This document shows, piece by piece, positions 18,301 to 27,792 of a stretch of 64,000 nucleotides of DNA (position 1 is the first letter of the stretch; the number at the start of each line of letters is the position of its first letter). The position numbers and the translations under genes were made by a program. This stretch comes from Siminovitchia terrae (GTDB lineage: Bacteria > Bacillota > Bacilli > Bacillales > Bacillaceae_C), in the NCBI RefSeq assembly GCF_003605405.2, contig NZ_QYTW02000004.1, positions 150,120 to 214,119 of the forward strand, given 5' to 3'. A model generated the notes under the pieces. The model saw only the letters and a list, made by a program, of their open reading frames with translations. It was not told where the DNA came from and did not search any database.

Positions 18301-19923
18301 TTGGAAAGTCAATATCTTTTTATCAACGGTGACATCATTACAGTTAACGAAAAGGATCAAGTGGCAGAAGCAGTTGCTGTAAGAGGAAATAAAATTATCG
18401 CAGTCGGATCAAACGAAAGCATTTTAAAATTAAAGGATGATCATAGTGAAATCATAGATTTGAATGGAAAAACTCTTTTACCAGGTTTCATTGATTCACA
18501 TTTACATATTTCTGTTTATGGAACAAATTGTTTATCCATTTCTTGTCAAAGTGAGAAGATAAAATCTATTAAGGAGCTGCTCCAAGAAATCAAAATGAAA
18601 GCAGATCATACGCCAAAAGGCCAGTGGATCAGGGCTTGGGGATACAATGAATCTCTCATTTCGGACAAGCGGTTTCCCACCAAGGAAGAACTGGATGATA
18701 TTACGTCAGAACATCCTATCATGGTTTCCAGAATATGTGGACATATTTCAATGGTCAATAGCTATGCCCTTCGGGTGGCAAATATAGACAGGAATACCCC
18801 AGATCCCCAAGGAGGAATAATTGATAAAACGGCAGCAGGGGAACCTTCGGGATTATTAATTGAAAATGCGCATATGAAGATGTTTAATATCTCAGCTTTT
18901 TCAGAAGAAGAACTATCCAAAGCACACACAATTGCCTCAGAGCATTTCGCTGAAAAAGGAATTACCTCTATTCATGATGCGACGGGCTATGGCCTCGATA
19001 ATCTTAGGGTATTACAAGCCGACAGTAAAAAAGGGTTAATAAAACAAAGAGTCTACGCTATGGTTGGGGCTCTCAATAATGCTCAGGATATTGTTAAACA
19101 TATGGTGAAGGCGGGCATCTTTACTGGCTTAGGAGATGATAAATTCAGAATAGGTCCAGTAAAGCTTTTTCTCGATGGCAGTAGCAGCGGGCCTACCATT
19201 TGGACTCGTGAGGCTTACACTAGTGACCCAAATAATTATGGAGTTCACTATTTTTCCCAGGAAGAAGTAGATGAACTGCTCATTCCTGCCCATGAAAAAG
19301 GCTGGCAAATCACCTCTCATGCACAAGGGGACGCTGCTATCGAAATGCTTTTAAATACTATTGAAAAAGCACATCAACTTTATCCACGGGAAGAAGCAAG
19401 GCATCGGATCGAACATGCTGGAGTCGCTGCGCCAGATTTGATTGAACGAATGAGAACATTAAATGTAGTTCCTATACCAAATCCTGCTTTTCTCTATGAG
19501 TATGGGGATGGTTATGTTAAGAACTATGGTGTTAGAGCCAATGATATGTATCCAATGAATGCTTATCAAAATGCTGATATTCCAGCGGCGATTTCTTCTG
19601 ACAGTCCGGTAACAGGCTTCAATCCATTACGCGGCATTTATGTTGCGGTTACTCGAAAATCATCCTCCGGGCAAGTTATTGGGGATGGCAATAGAGTGTC
19701 TTTACTCGAAGCTATTCGTATGTATACTTTAAACGGTGCCTATGCATCCTTTGAGGAAAATATTAAAGGTAGTATTGAACCTGGTAAACTGGCCGATTTA
19801 GTTTTGCTTGATCGTTCCATTATTCAAACGGACATCGATGAACTGTTAGAAGCCGAAGTAGAATGGACAATGATAGACGGAGAGATGGTTTATACTAATT
19901 CCAATATTGGAATCAAGGCCTAA
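18301..19923 (+). CDS. YtcJ-like metal-dependent amidohydrolase
   Basis: 540 residues, amidohydrolase family 3. Metal-site motifs are present in order: GFIDSHLHIS (HxH), ISMVNSYAL, TSIHDATGYG, LFLDGSSSG, TSHAQGDAAI, HRIEHAG and AISSDSPV. The C-terminal SIEPGKLADLVLLDR closes the composite beta-sandwich domain. A TTG start at 18301 follows GGAGGG. The substrate of this family is usually unknown (amide or urea-type bonds). It lies 24 bp after the symporter remnant, suggesting a former transporter-hydrolase operon. Confidence 0.9.
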   Translation: MESQYLFINGDIITVNEKDQVAEAVAVRGNKIIAVGSNESILKLKDDHSEIIDLNGKTLLPGFIDSHLHISVYGTNCLSISCQSEKIKSIKELLQEIKMKADHTPKGQWIRAWGYNESLISDKRFPTKEELDDITSEHPIMVSRICGHISMVNSYALRVANIDRNTPDPQGGIIDKTAAGEPSGLLIENAHMKMFNISAFSEEELSKAHTIASEHFAEKGITSIHDATGYGLDNLRVLQADSKKGLIKQRVYAMVGALNNAQDIVKHMVKAGIFTGLGDDKFRIGPVKLFLDGSSSGPTIWTREAYTSDPNNYGVHYFSQEEVDELLIPAHEKGWQITSHAQGDAAIEMLLNTIEKAHQLYPREEARHRIEHAGVAAPDLIERMRTLNVVPIPNPAFLYEYGDGYVKNYGVRANDMYPMNAYQNADIPAAISSDSPVTGFNPLRGIYVAVTRKSSSGQVIGDGNRVSLLEAIRMYTLNGAYASFEENIKGSIEPGKLADLVLLDRSIIQTDIDELLEAEVEWTMIDGEMVYTNSNIGIKA

Positions 19924-19945
19924 AGGTTCGTATCACCAATCCCAC

Positions 19946-20062
19946 AAAAGCTTGGAGTTAAGGGGTGTTCTCAAGCTGTCATCGAACTTTTACGCATGTG
20001 AGAACTAAAGCTATAGCTGAAAAACTGGTTGTCCGTATGGAGGCCGGTTTTTTTGTTGCAGG
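19946..20062 (+). pseudogene. gerE 3' fragment with terminator (duplicate B)
   Basis: From CAAAAGCTTGGAGTTAAGGG to the GGCCGG hairpin and T tract, this matches 14382-14490 of intact gerE with few changes, one creating a TGA within the last codons. It starts close to where the 5' fragment at 9379-9690 stops. No start codon. 20063-20340 has no gene. Confidence 0.88.
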
Positions 20063-20340
20063 TGTATTTGAATTTTACTAAAACGTACATTGTAAATAAC
20101 GTCTCCTTTTTGAGGGCGACAACTTTCTCAATACTTGATAAAGCTTGTTGTATTCCTAAAATGAAAGTAGCAATATTCTAATCAAAAAATATATTAACAA
20201 TTGAAACGCACTCCATCTTCCTGAACAACAGACCTCGTTCCCCCTTACTTAGCCAATATACAGTGTTTCTGAAATTTCATAAAGATTTCAGGAATCCTTT
20301 TTAAAATTTATGTTAATTTGGTAACAAAGGGGGACCGATT

Positions 20341-21018
20341 ATGAAAATATTACTAGCTGAGGATGACAGCAGACTGGGCAAGGTGCTTTACCATATGCTC
20401 GTTAAACAAGGTCATCAAGCTGATTATGTGCAAAATGGACAAGATGCATTAGATTATGCCTTCATTACTTCATATGATGTCATTATCCTTGATTGGATGA
20501 TGCCAAAAGTAAATGGACTGGACGCTTGTTCTAAGCTGCGTCATCATGGATATCAAGGCGGTATTATTATATTAACTGCAAAAGATGAACTCGATGACAT
20601 TATTACTGGTTTGGATTATGGTGCAGATGATTACATCGTAAAGCCCTTTAAAATGGAAGAATTGCTCGCAAGATTACGGGCTCTATCCAGAAGAAGCGAC
20701 AAACCATTTGAACAAGAACTGAAAGCGGGAAACATTGTTTTAGATATTGCTTCACGCAGGCTGCTACACAGCAATGAGAAAATAGAACTAACAAGAAATG
20801 AATTTCAATTTCTCGAATATTTATTTCGCAATAAGGGCAGAGTGCTGACACGTGAACAGATTATCGAGCGGATTTGGGGATATGACAGTGATGTGACTGA
20901 CAATGCGCTTGATGCCCTCGTTAAGCTGGTCCGCAAAAAGGTTGACATAAAAGGTAAGCCTTCTGTCATTCAAAATGTTAGAGGAATTGGCTATAAAACG
21001 AGAGATGACGATGCTTAA
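20341..21018 (+). CDS. OmpR-family response regulator
   Basis: 225 residues. Receiver domain (1-118): acidic pocket EDD at 7-9, phospho-acceptor Asp in VIILDWMMPKVNG, Thr in IILTAKDE and Lys in YIVKPFKMEE. Winged-helix DNA-binding domain (about 125-225): NEFQFLEYLFRNKGRVLTREQI and VRGIGYKTR. The ATG follows AAAGGGGG. Overlaps the kinase gene. Probably controls the convergent ApbE/ferric-reductase operon at 22297-24716 (inference). Confidence 0.95.
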   Translation: MKILLAEDDSRLGKVLYHMLVKQGHQADYVQNGQDALDYAFITSYDVIILDWMMPKVNGLDACSKLRHHGYQGGIIILTAKDELDDIITGLDYGADDYIVKPFKMEELLARLRALSRRSDKPFEQELKAGNIVLDIASRRLLHSNEKIELTRNEFQFLEYLFRNKGRVLTREQIIERIWGYDSDVTDNALDALVKLVRKKVDIKGKPSVIQNVRGIGYKTRDDDA

Positions 21019-22249
21019 TCCGATACGAAGGAAATTAACCATTTTATTTACCATTTCCTTCTTTTTATTTTTGCTGATTATATTAATTTTGGTGTATTTG
21101 TTAATGTTCAAGACAATGGAACAGCAACAAAGAGAGGAATTGGAAAACCATTACTTAGCCCAACAGCATGATTTAATAGAACACATGGATGATGGGGGCC
21201 CTACGATCTCTTATGATCCCAATCGTTCCTATTTTTATTACGTTTTTAATGCGGAAAAAGAGATTATTCATGGAGATGAACAATTCAAAGGGTTTTTTAA
21301 AACATTAATCAATCATCTGCCCGCAGACATCAGCGAGTCAAGACTGGCTAAGGTTGAGTGGCAACAGGAACACTTGATGTTGCTGTATCGGCCGATAAAA
21401 TCAAAGGAACAATTAATGGGATTTATTGTTGTTGGGCAATCCATAACGGATCAATATCATTTTTTTCAGAGAATGTTATGGGTTTTTATTATTTTAACTT
21501 TGATAGCGACGTTGTTGTTATCTATCTTAAGTTACTATCTAGCGGGAAAAGCAATGGAGCCGATTGAAGAGTCTTTTGCCAAGCAAAAAAGATTTGTGTC
21601 AGATGCATCCCATGAGTTGCGAACGCCGTTAAGCATTTTCTATAGTTCATTGGAGCTGATTGAATCAGAGGATAAAGAGCATCTTAGCCCGATCAGCAAT
21701 GAAGTTCTGGATGACTTAAAATCAGAAGCGATCTCGATGAAGGAATTATTAGAGGATCTATTATTTCTTGCTAGGAATGACCAAAAGAACTTTTCTTTAA
21801 AGAAAGAATTTTTCACTTTAACTGATTTAGTTTTATCAATAGGAAGAAAGTTTTCTCTTATCTTGCCTGATTCCATTCAATTTAACATGAACATTGAACA
21901 AAATATACAAATGTTCGGGGATCAAAATAGGATCCAAGAGCTTTTATATATATTATTAGATAATGCCAGGCGATATACAAAAGAAGGAATTATCATGCTT
22001 TCCCTGGAAGTGAGTGGAAAGAATTCGATCATCACCGTGCAAGATAGCGGCATTGGCATAAGCGAAAATGCTCTGACAAGAATTTTCGAACGCTTCTATC
22101 GCGGCGATACTGCTCGGACAGGGTCTGGTACAGGATTAGGCCTTTCTATTGCAAAAACCATTGTCGATTTGCATCAAGGCACGATAAAGGTTAAAAGCGA
22201 AAAAGAAAAAGGAACCATTTTTATCATCATTCTTCCAATGGAAAAATAG
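21005..22249 (+). CDS. Sensor histidine kinase
   Basis: About 414 residues. Two membrane helices (about 15-36 and 160-183) bracket an extracytoplasmic sensor region. Then come the HisKA box (FVSDASHELRTPLSIFYSSLEL, phospho-His in SHELRTP) and HATPase (LLDNARRYTKEG N box, DSGIGI, FERFYRGD, GSGTGLGLSIAK). The start at 21005 or 21011 overlaps the regulator gene by 8-14 bp; an upstream in-frame opening at 20975 has no ribosome binding site. Confidence 0.94.
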   Translation: MTMLNPIRRKLTILFTISFFLFLLIILILVYLLMFKTMEQQQREELENHYLAQQHDLIEHMDDGGPTISYDPNRSYFYYVFNAEKEIIHGDEQFKGFFKTLINHLPADISESRLAKVEWQQEHLMLLYRPIKSKEQLMGFIVVGQSITDQYHFFQRMLWVFIILTLIATLLLSILSYYLAGKAMEPIEESFAKQKRFVSDASHELRTPLSIFYSSLELIESEDKEHLSPISNEVLDDLKSEAISMKELLEDLLFLARNDQKNFSLKKEFFTLTDLVLSIGRKFSLILPDSIQFNMNIEQNIQMFGDQNRIQELLYILLDNARRYTKEGIIMLSLEVSGKNSIITVQDSGIGISENALTRIFERFYRGDTARTGSGTGLGLSIAKTIVDLHQGTIKVKSEKEKGTIFIIILPMEK

Positions 22250-22278
22250 AGCAAAAAACAAGTTCTATTTTTCCATTG
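22236..22278. terminator. Bidirectional terminator between convergent operons
   Basis: Perfect 15-bp stem CAATGGAAAAATAGA / TCTATTTTTCCATTG with a 13-nt loop. It overlaps the kinase stop codon and precedes the 3' end of the oppositely oriented 22297 gene. Confidence 0.7.
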
Positions 22279-22296
22279 TACTGATGTCTTTCCCCA

Positions 22297-22890
22297 TCAC
22301 TTTCTTGTTATTTGCAACCTAGTTGGTGTGAGTTCTTTTTGCTGCATTTCTTTCCTTTTTTTCTTCTGTTGCATCATGGTTGAAAGAAGAATGACTAACA
22401 CAATGAAAATGGAGATAATGTAAAACCAGTAAACAGCGATATTTGAAGAATCTGTTCCTAAAAATAAACCGTGAATGACCATCCCAAGCCAGGCTGGGAA
22501 GACAAGGATATGAATTTTCTTCCACAGTGGGCGTCCAAGTACCTTTACCATGGTATCAGATGTAAATATAACTGATAAGGACATCAAGAAAGCGATGGTT
22601 CCAATTCCGGATAAAATGGGACTGTAGGAGGCGGAGAAAGGGATGAGGAGCTCATCTAACTCATATGGCTGATAAGAGTCAATCAGTAACAGCAGCACAT
22701 GAACAAGAACCGTCATCATTCCCGCCCAAGCGGAAGACAAGTGAATCTGAAACAAGAGCGCTTTTTTTGCTTTAAGGGACCGAAATTGTCCCAGCATTCC
22801 AAAACTAACGGATAAGGTAAAGAAAAGGTATGACAATAATCCGAAAAGACGAATCAGAACCCATGTGTTGAATACCTCAAAAAGCTCCAT
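22297..22890 (-). CDS. Ferric-reductase-like transmembrane protein
   Basis: 197 residues with six hydrophobic segments and histidines positioned in helices (QIHLSSAW, VLVHVLLLL, KIHILVFPAW, GMVIHGLF), as in the heme-binding ferric reductase/YedZ-like domain. It probably passes electrons across the membrane. It overlaps the upstream apbE gene by 14 bp, so the two are co-translated. A basic C-terminal tail of about 25 residues faces the cytoplasm. Confidence 0.82.
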   Translation of the reverse strand: MELFEVFNTWVLIRLFGLLSYLFFTLSVSFGMLGQFRSLKAKKALLFQIHLSSAWAGMMTVLVHVLLLLIDSYQPYELDELLIPFSASYSPILSGIGTIAFLMSLSVIFTSDTMVKVLGRPLWKKIHILVFPAWLGMVIHGLFLGTDSSNIAVYWFYIISIFIVLVILLSTMMQQKKKRKEMQQKELTPTRLQITRK

Positions 22891-23797
22891 TTACAACTGC
22901 CTCCTTTTCAAGGTTTTTTCGATCACTTTCCCTCACAAGGAAGTAACGGCAATGCGGATAGTGATCTTTAAACCAGTGTTCCCGCCCTTCTTCAGACAAC
23001 AAAAAGCACATTTTCGCAAGCACTTCTCCATCAAGTAGATGCTTAGTCATCACCGTTGCTTGTACAACGTCTGTCCTTATCGGAGCACCCGTTTTTCCAT
23101 TTAAGAGATGATGTTTCATTTCGTTGCCATACATCCAGCTTCTATATAGCCGATTGGATGTAGCGATTGCACCGCTTTTTATCCGAATGAGGCCAATTTC
23201 TGTCCCTTCCTTAAATGGATTGGCTATGCCGATTTTCCATTCCTTTTCACCATCTGACCACATGGTTATATCCCCGCCGCCATCAACTATTCCATACTTT
23301 GCGCCGCCAGTATTCCTTAACCATTGTGCTGCACATTCCATTGCGTATCCTTTTGCAAACCCGCCGATATCCACTTTTTGATTTGTAATTTTTTTAATGA
23401 TGTTATGACCTAGAAAAAGAAACGGTTTTGTTTCTTTCATCATATCTTCATGAAAATTCGCAAGTGAAGTCCTTGGTGCACCGGAAAAAGGAAATGATTT
23501 TACATATCCGTTTGATTCCATTTGCATTTTTAAATAGGGAGAAAACAGACCCCTTGTTTTTTCCCGGTATTCATTGGCACGATATAAAACATCATAAAAG
23601 GGGTCTGATAATTGAATGCTTTCACCTTGAGGAAGCCGATTTAACATGGACAGTTCATTATCATCACGGAATCTGGACCATTCCTGATCAACATACAAAA
23701 GCCATGCTTTTATTTCCTCTCTCCAATTGCTTTTTTGGCTATTAGATATCTCAATGTAGACATCTGTGTTCATCACGTTGATTGAAAAGGTCTCCAT
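22877..23797 (-). CDS. apbE: FAD:protein FMN transferase
   Basis: 306 residues. Attaches FMN from FAD covalently to Thr/Ser of secreted or membrane electron carriers. Motifs: VDIGGFAKGYAMECA, YGIVDGGGDITMWS, IATSNRLYRSW, HLLNGKTGAP and the metal/active site VTMTKHLLDGEVLAKMCF-like segment (TVMTKHLLDGEVLAKM). The ATG at 23797 is 16 bp from the preceding gene. No lipoprotein signal is seen. No obvious FMN-binding target protein is present in the operon. Confidence 0.92.
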   Translation of the reverse strand: METFSINVMNTDVYIEISNSQKSNWREEIKAWLLYVDQEWSRFRDDNELSMLNRLPQGESIQLSDPFYDVLYRANEYREKTRGLFSPYLKMQMESNGYVKSFPFSGAPRTSLANFHEDMMKETKPFLFLGHNIIKKITNQKVDIGGFAKGYAMECAAQWLRNTGGAKYGIVDGGGDITMWSDGEKEWKIGIANPFKEGTEIGLIRIKSGAIATSNRLYRSWMYGNEMKHHLLNGKTGAPIRTDVVQATVMTKHLLDGEVLAKMCFLLSEEGREHWFKDHYPHCRYFLVRESDRKNLEKEAVVNGAF

Positions 23798-23813
23798 TTT
23801 TCACAATCCCCTA

Positions 23814-24059
23814 TTAAGTCCTTCTTGTTGTTCGATCGCTGCGTTTTTTTTCATATGACTGATCCGGAGTTATTTCATAATTCGTCCAGTCTAATGCAAG
23901 TAATTCTTTTTCCCGGTCAGACATCGATTCATCCATGACGATGTCTGGCTGATTAGGATCTTCCGCTGTTTCCGGGTTATCGATCTGTGTAAGAACAAAG
24001 GCCGAAAAGGCTGCTCCCGCTGCACCAATAAACCATTTGGCTTTTTTATCAGGTTTCAT
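23814..24059 (-). CDS. Small membrane-anchored protein of unknown function
   Basis: 81 residues: a short basic N-terminus (MKPDKKAKW), one hydrophobic segment (FIGAAGAAFSAFVLTQI) and an acidic then basic tail. The ATG at 24059 follows AAAGGGGGACAC. Co-oriented between the stalk-domain protein and apbE. It may be an anchor or accessory of the electron-transfer complex (inference). It lacks an evident ApbE target motif. Confidence 0.7.
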   Translation of the reverse strand: MKPDKKAKWFIGAAGAAFSAFVLTQIDNPETAEDPNQPDIVMDESMSDREKELLALDWTNYEITPDQSYEKKRSDRTTRRT

Positions 24060-24074
24060 TTTATGTGTCCCCCT

Positions 24075-24716
24075 TTAATTGTTCATTTCTTGAAAATAAA
24101 TAACTTGCTGTTCTGTATCCCATTTTATAGAAAAACCCAAGCCATTTGCTACGACACTAATTGGCAAGTAAACATCTTCATTAAAAAACATTGCTCTAGC
24201 CGGAATGGGGGTTTTTATTTTATTTTCATATGATACATTGGTATCGACGCGAAAAATCAGTTCTGTATCATTCATATTCAGTTCAAGAATACGGCTGGCA
24301 GAATAGAATGAAGCTTTTGCACCTAAGAATTCACCAACGCTTTTGCCCGGGATAAAAAGTTCCCCATTCATCGGAATACAGTATAATGAAAGTTGTTTTT
24401 TTGAGCTGTTATTTTGAAAAGTCATATTTTGGGGTTCGGAAAACGGCAATTCACCTTTTGCCGTCCCTGCCATTCTAGTCCATAGGTACCATTGGGAAGT
24501 TATACTCTTACTGTTATCCGTTCGCTCATTATTATAGTGTTCATTATCTTCGTCATAATCATCATCATAATCATCGTCATCATCATCATCATCTCCCCAG
24601 TCTCCCTTATAATATTTGTACTTCTTATGATCGTGGTCGTCATCTGCTTTAACGGTAAAATGTACAATGTTTAGTAAAAAGAAAACAGACATCATCATAA
24701 TCAAAAGCTTTTTCAT
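24075..24716 (-). CDS. Secreted copper-amine-oxidase N-terminal-like (stalk) domain protein with acidic repeat
   Basis: 213 residues from the start at 24716, which follows AAGGGAGAAAAC (the longer open frame to 24848 adds a leader without that site). A signal peptide (MKKLLIMMMSVFFLLNIVHF) is followed by a His/Asp-rich segment (HDHKKYKYYKGDWG and about 20 Asp residues interrupted by Tyr). C-terminally there is a stalk domain pattern (NMTFQ, GELFIPGKSVGEFLGAK, DVYLPISVVANGLGFSIKW). The acidic run is encoded by a trinucleotide-like tract at 24550-24590. First gene of the minus-strand operon with apbE. Confidence 0.8.
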   Translation of the reverse strand: MKKLLIMMMSVFFLLNIVHFTVKADDDHDHKKYKYYKGDWGDDDDDDDDYDDDYDEDNEHYNNERTDNSKSITSQWYLWTRMAGTAKGELPFSEPQNMTFQNNSSKKQLSLYCIPMNGELFIPGKSVGEFLGAKASFYSASRILELNMNDTELIFRVDTNVSYENKIKTPIPARAMFFNEDVYLPISVVANGLGFSIKWDTEQQVIYFQEMNN

Positions 24717-25245
24717 TTTGTTTTCTCCCTTCTCATCTGGTTTATAAGTATAAAAAGGGAGTCTGAAAGAAAACTGAAAATCAAATAAAAAGTCCTTCAA
24801 AAGTTTGTTTACTTTTATGGGTAAAAATAATGAGGAGGGAACTGACATGACAGTGCGTTAATGGTTGAAATGAGGAATAGAACCTTATCCGAGCTTAAAT
24901 GAAGAACTTGAGAAGGGGGCCTCAAAGGGGAGATCCAAATGGCAGATTAAAACCGTTCATACAATTATAAGAAATTCTGCTTATTTCGAGGTATTTGTTC
25001 ACAACAAATGTATGAAGGTAAAAATTAGCGGGCGGGAAAACAGAGTCAACACCTATGAGAGAAGTGGAGCGTACAATATGAAAAATGGCTCCTTTTTGAG
25101 GGAGATAAACTTTTCGATACTTGTTAAGGTTTGTTATATTTTTTCTTTTATTAATGTCAGTGTATTGGTGCTGGGATCATCCGCCCAGAAACAATTTTTG
25201 ACACTTCCATAAAAAAAACAGAGCATTCCCCGATGAAAATGTTCT

Positions 25246-25913
25246 GCTAAAATGTTGCCTGGACACGGGCCAGTACACCGCTTCTTGAGAAAAATGTCAT
25301 CCCTGTCATTATGGGTGGGGACCATTCCATTACATTGGGTAACCTTAGGGCTTTCCATAAAAAATTCGGTAAAATTGCTCTTGTCCATTTTGATTCCCAT
25401 GGAGTTACATGGGATCAGTATTACGGAGAAAAATATATGCACGGAACCCCTTTTAGACGTGCTGCTGAAGAAGGACTACTCGACATGGATCATTCGATTC
25501 AAGTCGGGATGAGAGGGCCGCTTTACGGGCCAGGAGATATCCAAGATGCAAGAGACCTTGGCTTCGAAGTTATTCCGATGAAGGAAGTGCGCCAAGTTGG
25601 TTTTGAAAATGTAATGAAAAGAATCCATGATCGGGTAAAGGACCGTCCGGTATTTGTCACGTATGATATCGATTTTATTGATCCAGCGTATGCACCAGGA
25701 ACCGGAACACCTGAAGTTGGAGGTCCAAGTAGTTATGAAGCTTTGGAATTTGTACGCGCCTTAGACGGACTCAATGTTGTTGATTTTGACTTGGTAGAGG
25801 TACTGCCGGCTTATGATGCCAATGAAATCACGGCGGTGCTCGCATCATCTGTCATTTATGAAATGATCACATTAATTGCGTTAAAGAAAAGACGACAGCA
25901 GGAGAATAGATGA
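25246..25913 (+). pseudogene. 5'-truncated agmatinase/ureohydrolase with a lost metal ligand
   Basis: Agmatinase converts agmatine to putrescine and urea. Only the last two thirds remain: the frame is homologous from about 25249 (TPLLEKNVIPVIMGGDHSI) and closed by a stop just before. Kept: GGDHS, GEKYMHGTPFRRA, YDIDFIDPAYAPGTGTPEVGG. The family DAHxD metal motif reads DSHGV, so one Mn ligand is gone. An internal ATG at 25311 could start a 200-residue product that would lack the N-terminal part. 24850-25245 has no gene. Confidence 0.82.
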
Positions 25914-25927
25914 AAGGGGAAAACGAC

Positions 25928-27400
25928 TTGATCAACTTGAAAATGTATATAGATGGTGAATGGAGAGATTCAAGCAATCAAGTAGTACGTGATATTATAA
26001 TCCTGCAAATGGAGAAGTCATTGCCTTGGCTGCGGAAGGAACTCTGGAGGATGCGGAAGTAGCCATTCAGGCTGCGAGAGCGGCATTTGACAGCGGGGTT
26101 TGGGCAGATCTGCCAGCCGCAAAGCGAGCAAAATATTTATATGACATAGCTGATAAGCTGGAAGAACAATTTGATGAATTTGTTGATTTAGAGGTTATGA
26201 ATAACGGAAAAACAAGAGCTGAAGCCGAATTTGATATGCAAGATGCGGCAACCTGTTTCCGTTACTACGCAGGATTGATTACGAAACCTGGCGGCGAGAC
26301 ATACGATGTACCGGATCCTGATATTCAATCGATGGTTGTTCGTGAGCCTGTTGGTGTCGCAGGACTTATCGTGCCATGGAATTTTCCTCTACTGATGGGT
26401 GTCTGGAAAGTAGCTCCCGCTCTTGCTGCAGGGAATACAATTATATTCAAGCCTGCCGAAATCACCCCTATTACAGCAGTGAAATTGTTTGAAATCATGG
26501 AACAGGTTGGAATTCCGGCGGGAGTTGCCAACCTAGTTTTAGGTGAGGGAGAAGTAATCGGGCAGACAATAGCAGAAAGCCATGATGTGGATGCCATCTC
26601 CTTCACAGGGAGTACACTGACCGGAAGGAAAATCATGCGAGCTGCTTCTGAAAACTTAAAAAAGACTTCGCTTGAATTAGGCGGAAAATCGCCCAATATC
26701 ATTTTTGATGATGTTGATTTGGAGAGTGCGGTTGATCAAGCTTTGTTTGGCATTTTTTGGGGGCTGGTCAAATATGCGCAGCAGGAAGCCGCATCCTTGT
26801 TCAGGAAGAAATATATGACGCCTTTGTTGAGCGATTTGTTGAACGTGCCAATAAGATAAAAGTTGGTCCGGGAAATGAAAGGGCGTGGAAATGGGCGCCA
26901 TTGCCAGCGAGAAACAAATGAAGCAAATTTTGAACTATATCAAGATTGGTCAGGAAGAGGGAGCTATTCTCAAAACTGGCGGGAACCGGATCTTGGATAG
27001 GGGATTGGATAAAGGCTTTTTCATTGAACCGACTGTTTTCACAGATGTAAATCAGGAGATGCAGATCGTGCAGGAGGAAATCTTTGGTCCTGTCGTCACC
27101 ATTCAAAAGTTTAAAGATGAAAAAGAAGCTGTTGAATTGGCTAATGATGTTGATTTCGGATTGGCAGGCGGTATTTTTACGAATGATGGGGCCCGTGCTT
27201 TGCGCGTCATCAAAAAACTACGAGCAGGCATCACTTGGATCAATACTTATCATCCGGCATTTGTTGAAGCGCCGTGGGGTGGCTATAAACAGAGCGGTAT
27301 AGGGCGCAGTCTCGGAACATATGGATTGGAAGACTTCCAGGAGATTAAGCAGATCAATAGCAATATGAATGTAGGGCTGACAGGCTGGTTCAAAAATTGA
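25928..27400 (+). pseudogene. Aldehyde dehydrogenase with three frameshifts
   Basis: NAD-dependent aldehyde dehydrogenase family: MYIDGEWRDSSNQV, YNPANGEVIALAAEG, VPWNFPLLMGVWKVAPALAAGN, ISFTGSTLTGRKI, LELGGKSPN, then (next frame) the catalytic Cys region [18 protein letters not shown], and (next frame) [10 protein letters not shown] through APWGGYKQSGIGRSLG. Each junction (about 25995, 26757 and 26885) can be repaired by adding one base, two of them in G runs. The protein would be about 490 residues. Either real decay or homopolymer sequencing errors. It follows the agmatinase remnant by 14 bp, suggesting a former putrescine or agmatine catabolic operon. Confidence 0.87.
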
Positions 27401-27403
27401 CAA

Positions 27404-27442
27404 AAAACTCAACAGTGCTAAAGCAGCATTGTTGAGTTTTTT
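27404..27442 (+). terminator. Terminator after the aldehyde dehydrogenase
   Basis: AAAACTCAACAGTGCT / AGCA-TGTTGAGTTTT hairpin followed by T's. Confidence 0.88.
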
Positions 27443-27454
27443 GACTTTCAATAT

Positions 27455-27585
27455 TCAAAAGTTGGTATCAGTAGGTTCTCCATCAACAACGAATTCAGAA
27501 CCAACACAGTAACTGGTTCGTCGGAAGCGAGGAATAAAACGAGATTAGTTACTTCCTCTGGTTTAGCGATTCTTAATAAATTGTC
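27455..27585 (-). pseudogene. C-terminal remnant of a short-chain dehydrogenase
   Basis: The minus strand encodes LRIAKPEEVTNLVLFLASDE, then after a one-base shift SYCVGSEFVVDGEPTDTNF and a stop at 27455. This is the end of a classical SDR protein. The rest of the gene is absent; 27586-27790 shows nothing I recognise. Confidence 0.75.
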
Positions 27586-27792
27586 ATAAAAATGCAGAGG
27601 CTCTGCAAACAATCTGGGAAACGACTAAGGGATATTCAAAAACAATAAAAGTCGATCCCCTAATGAGCAGGAAATCGACTTTATCCTTAGCTTGCAACAT
27701 GATCAGATATATTTCGCAATTAATTTCACAGGAAGCTCTGCACTTTCACCGACACCGTAAATAAGAGCTGATCCTCGTTATAATGTGGGTTG

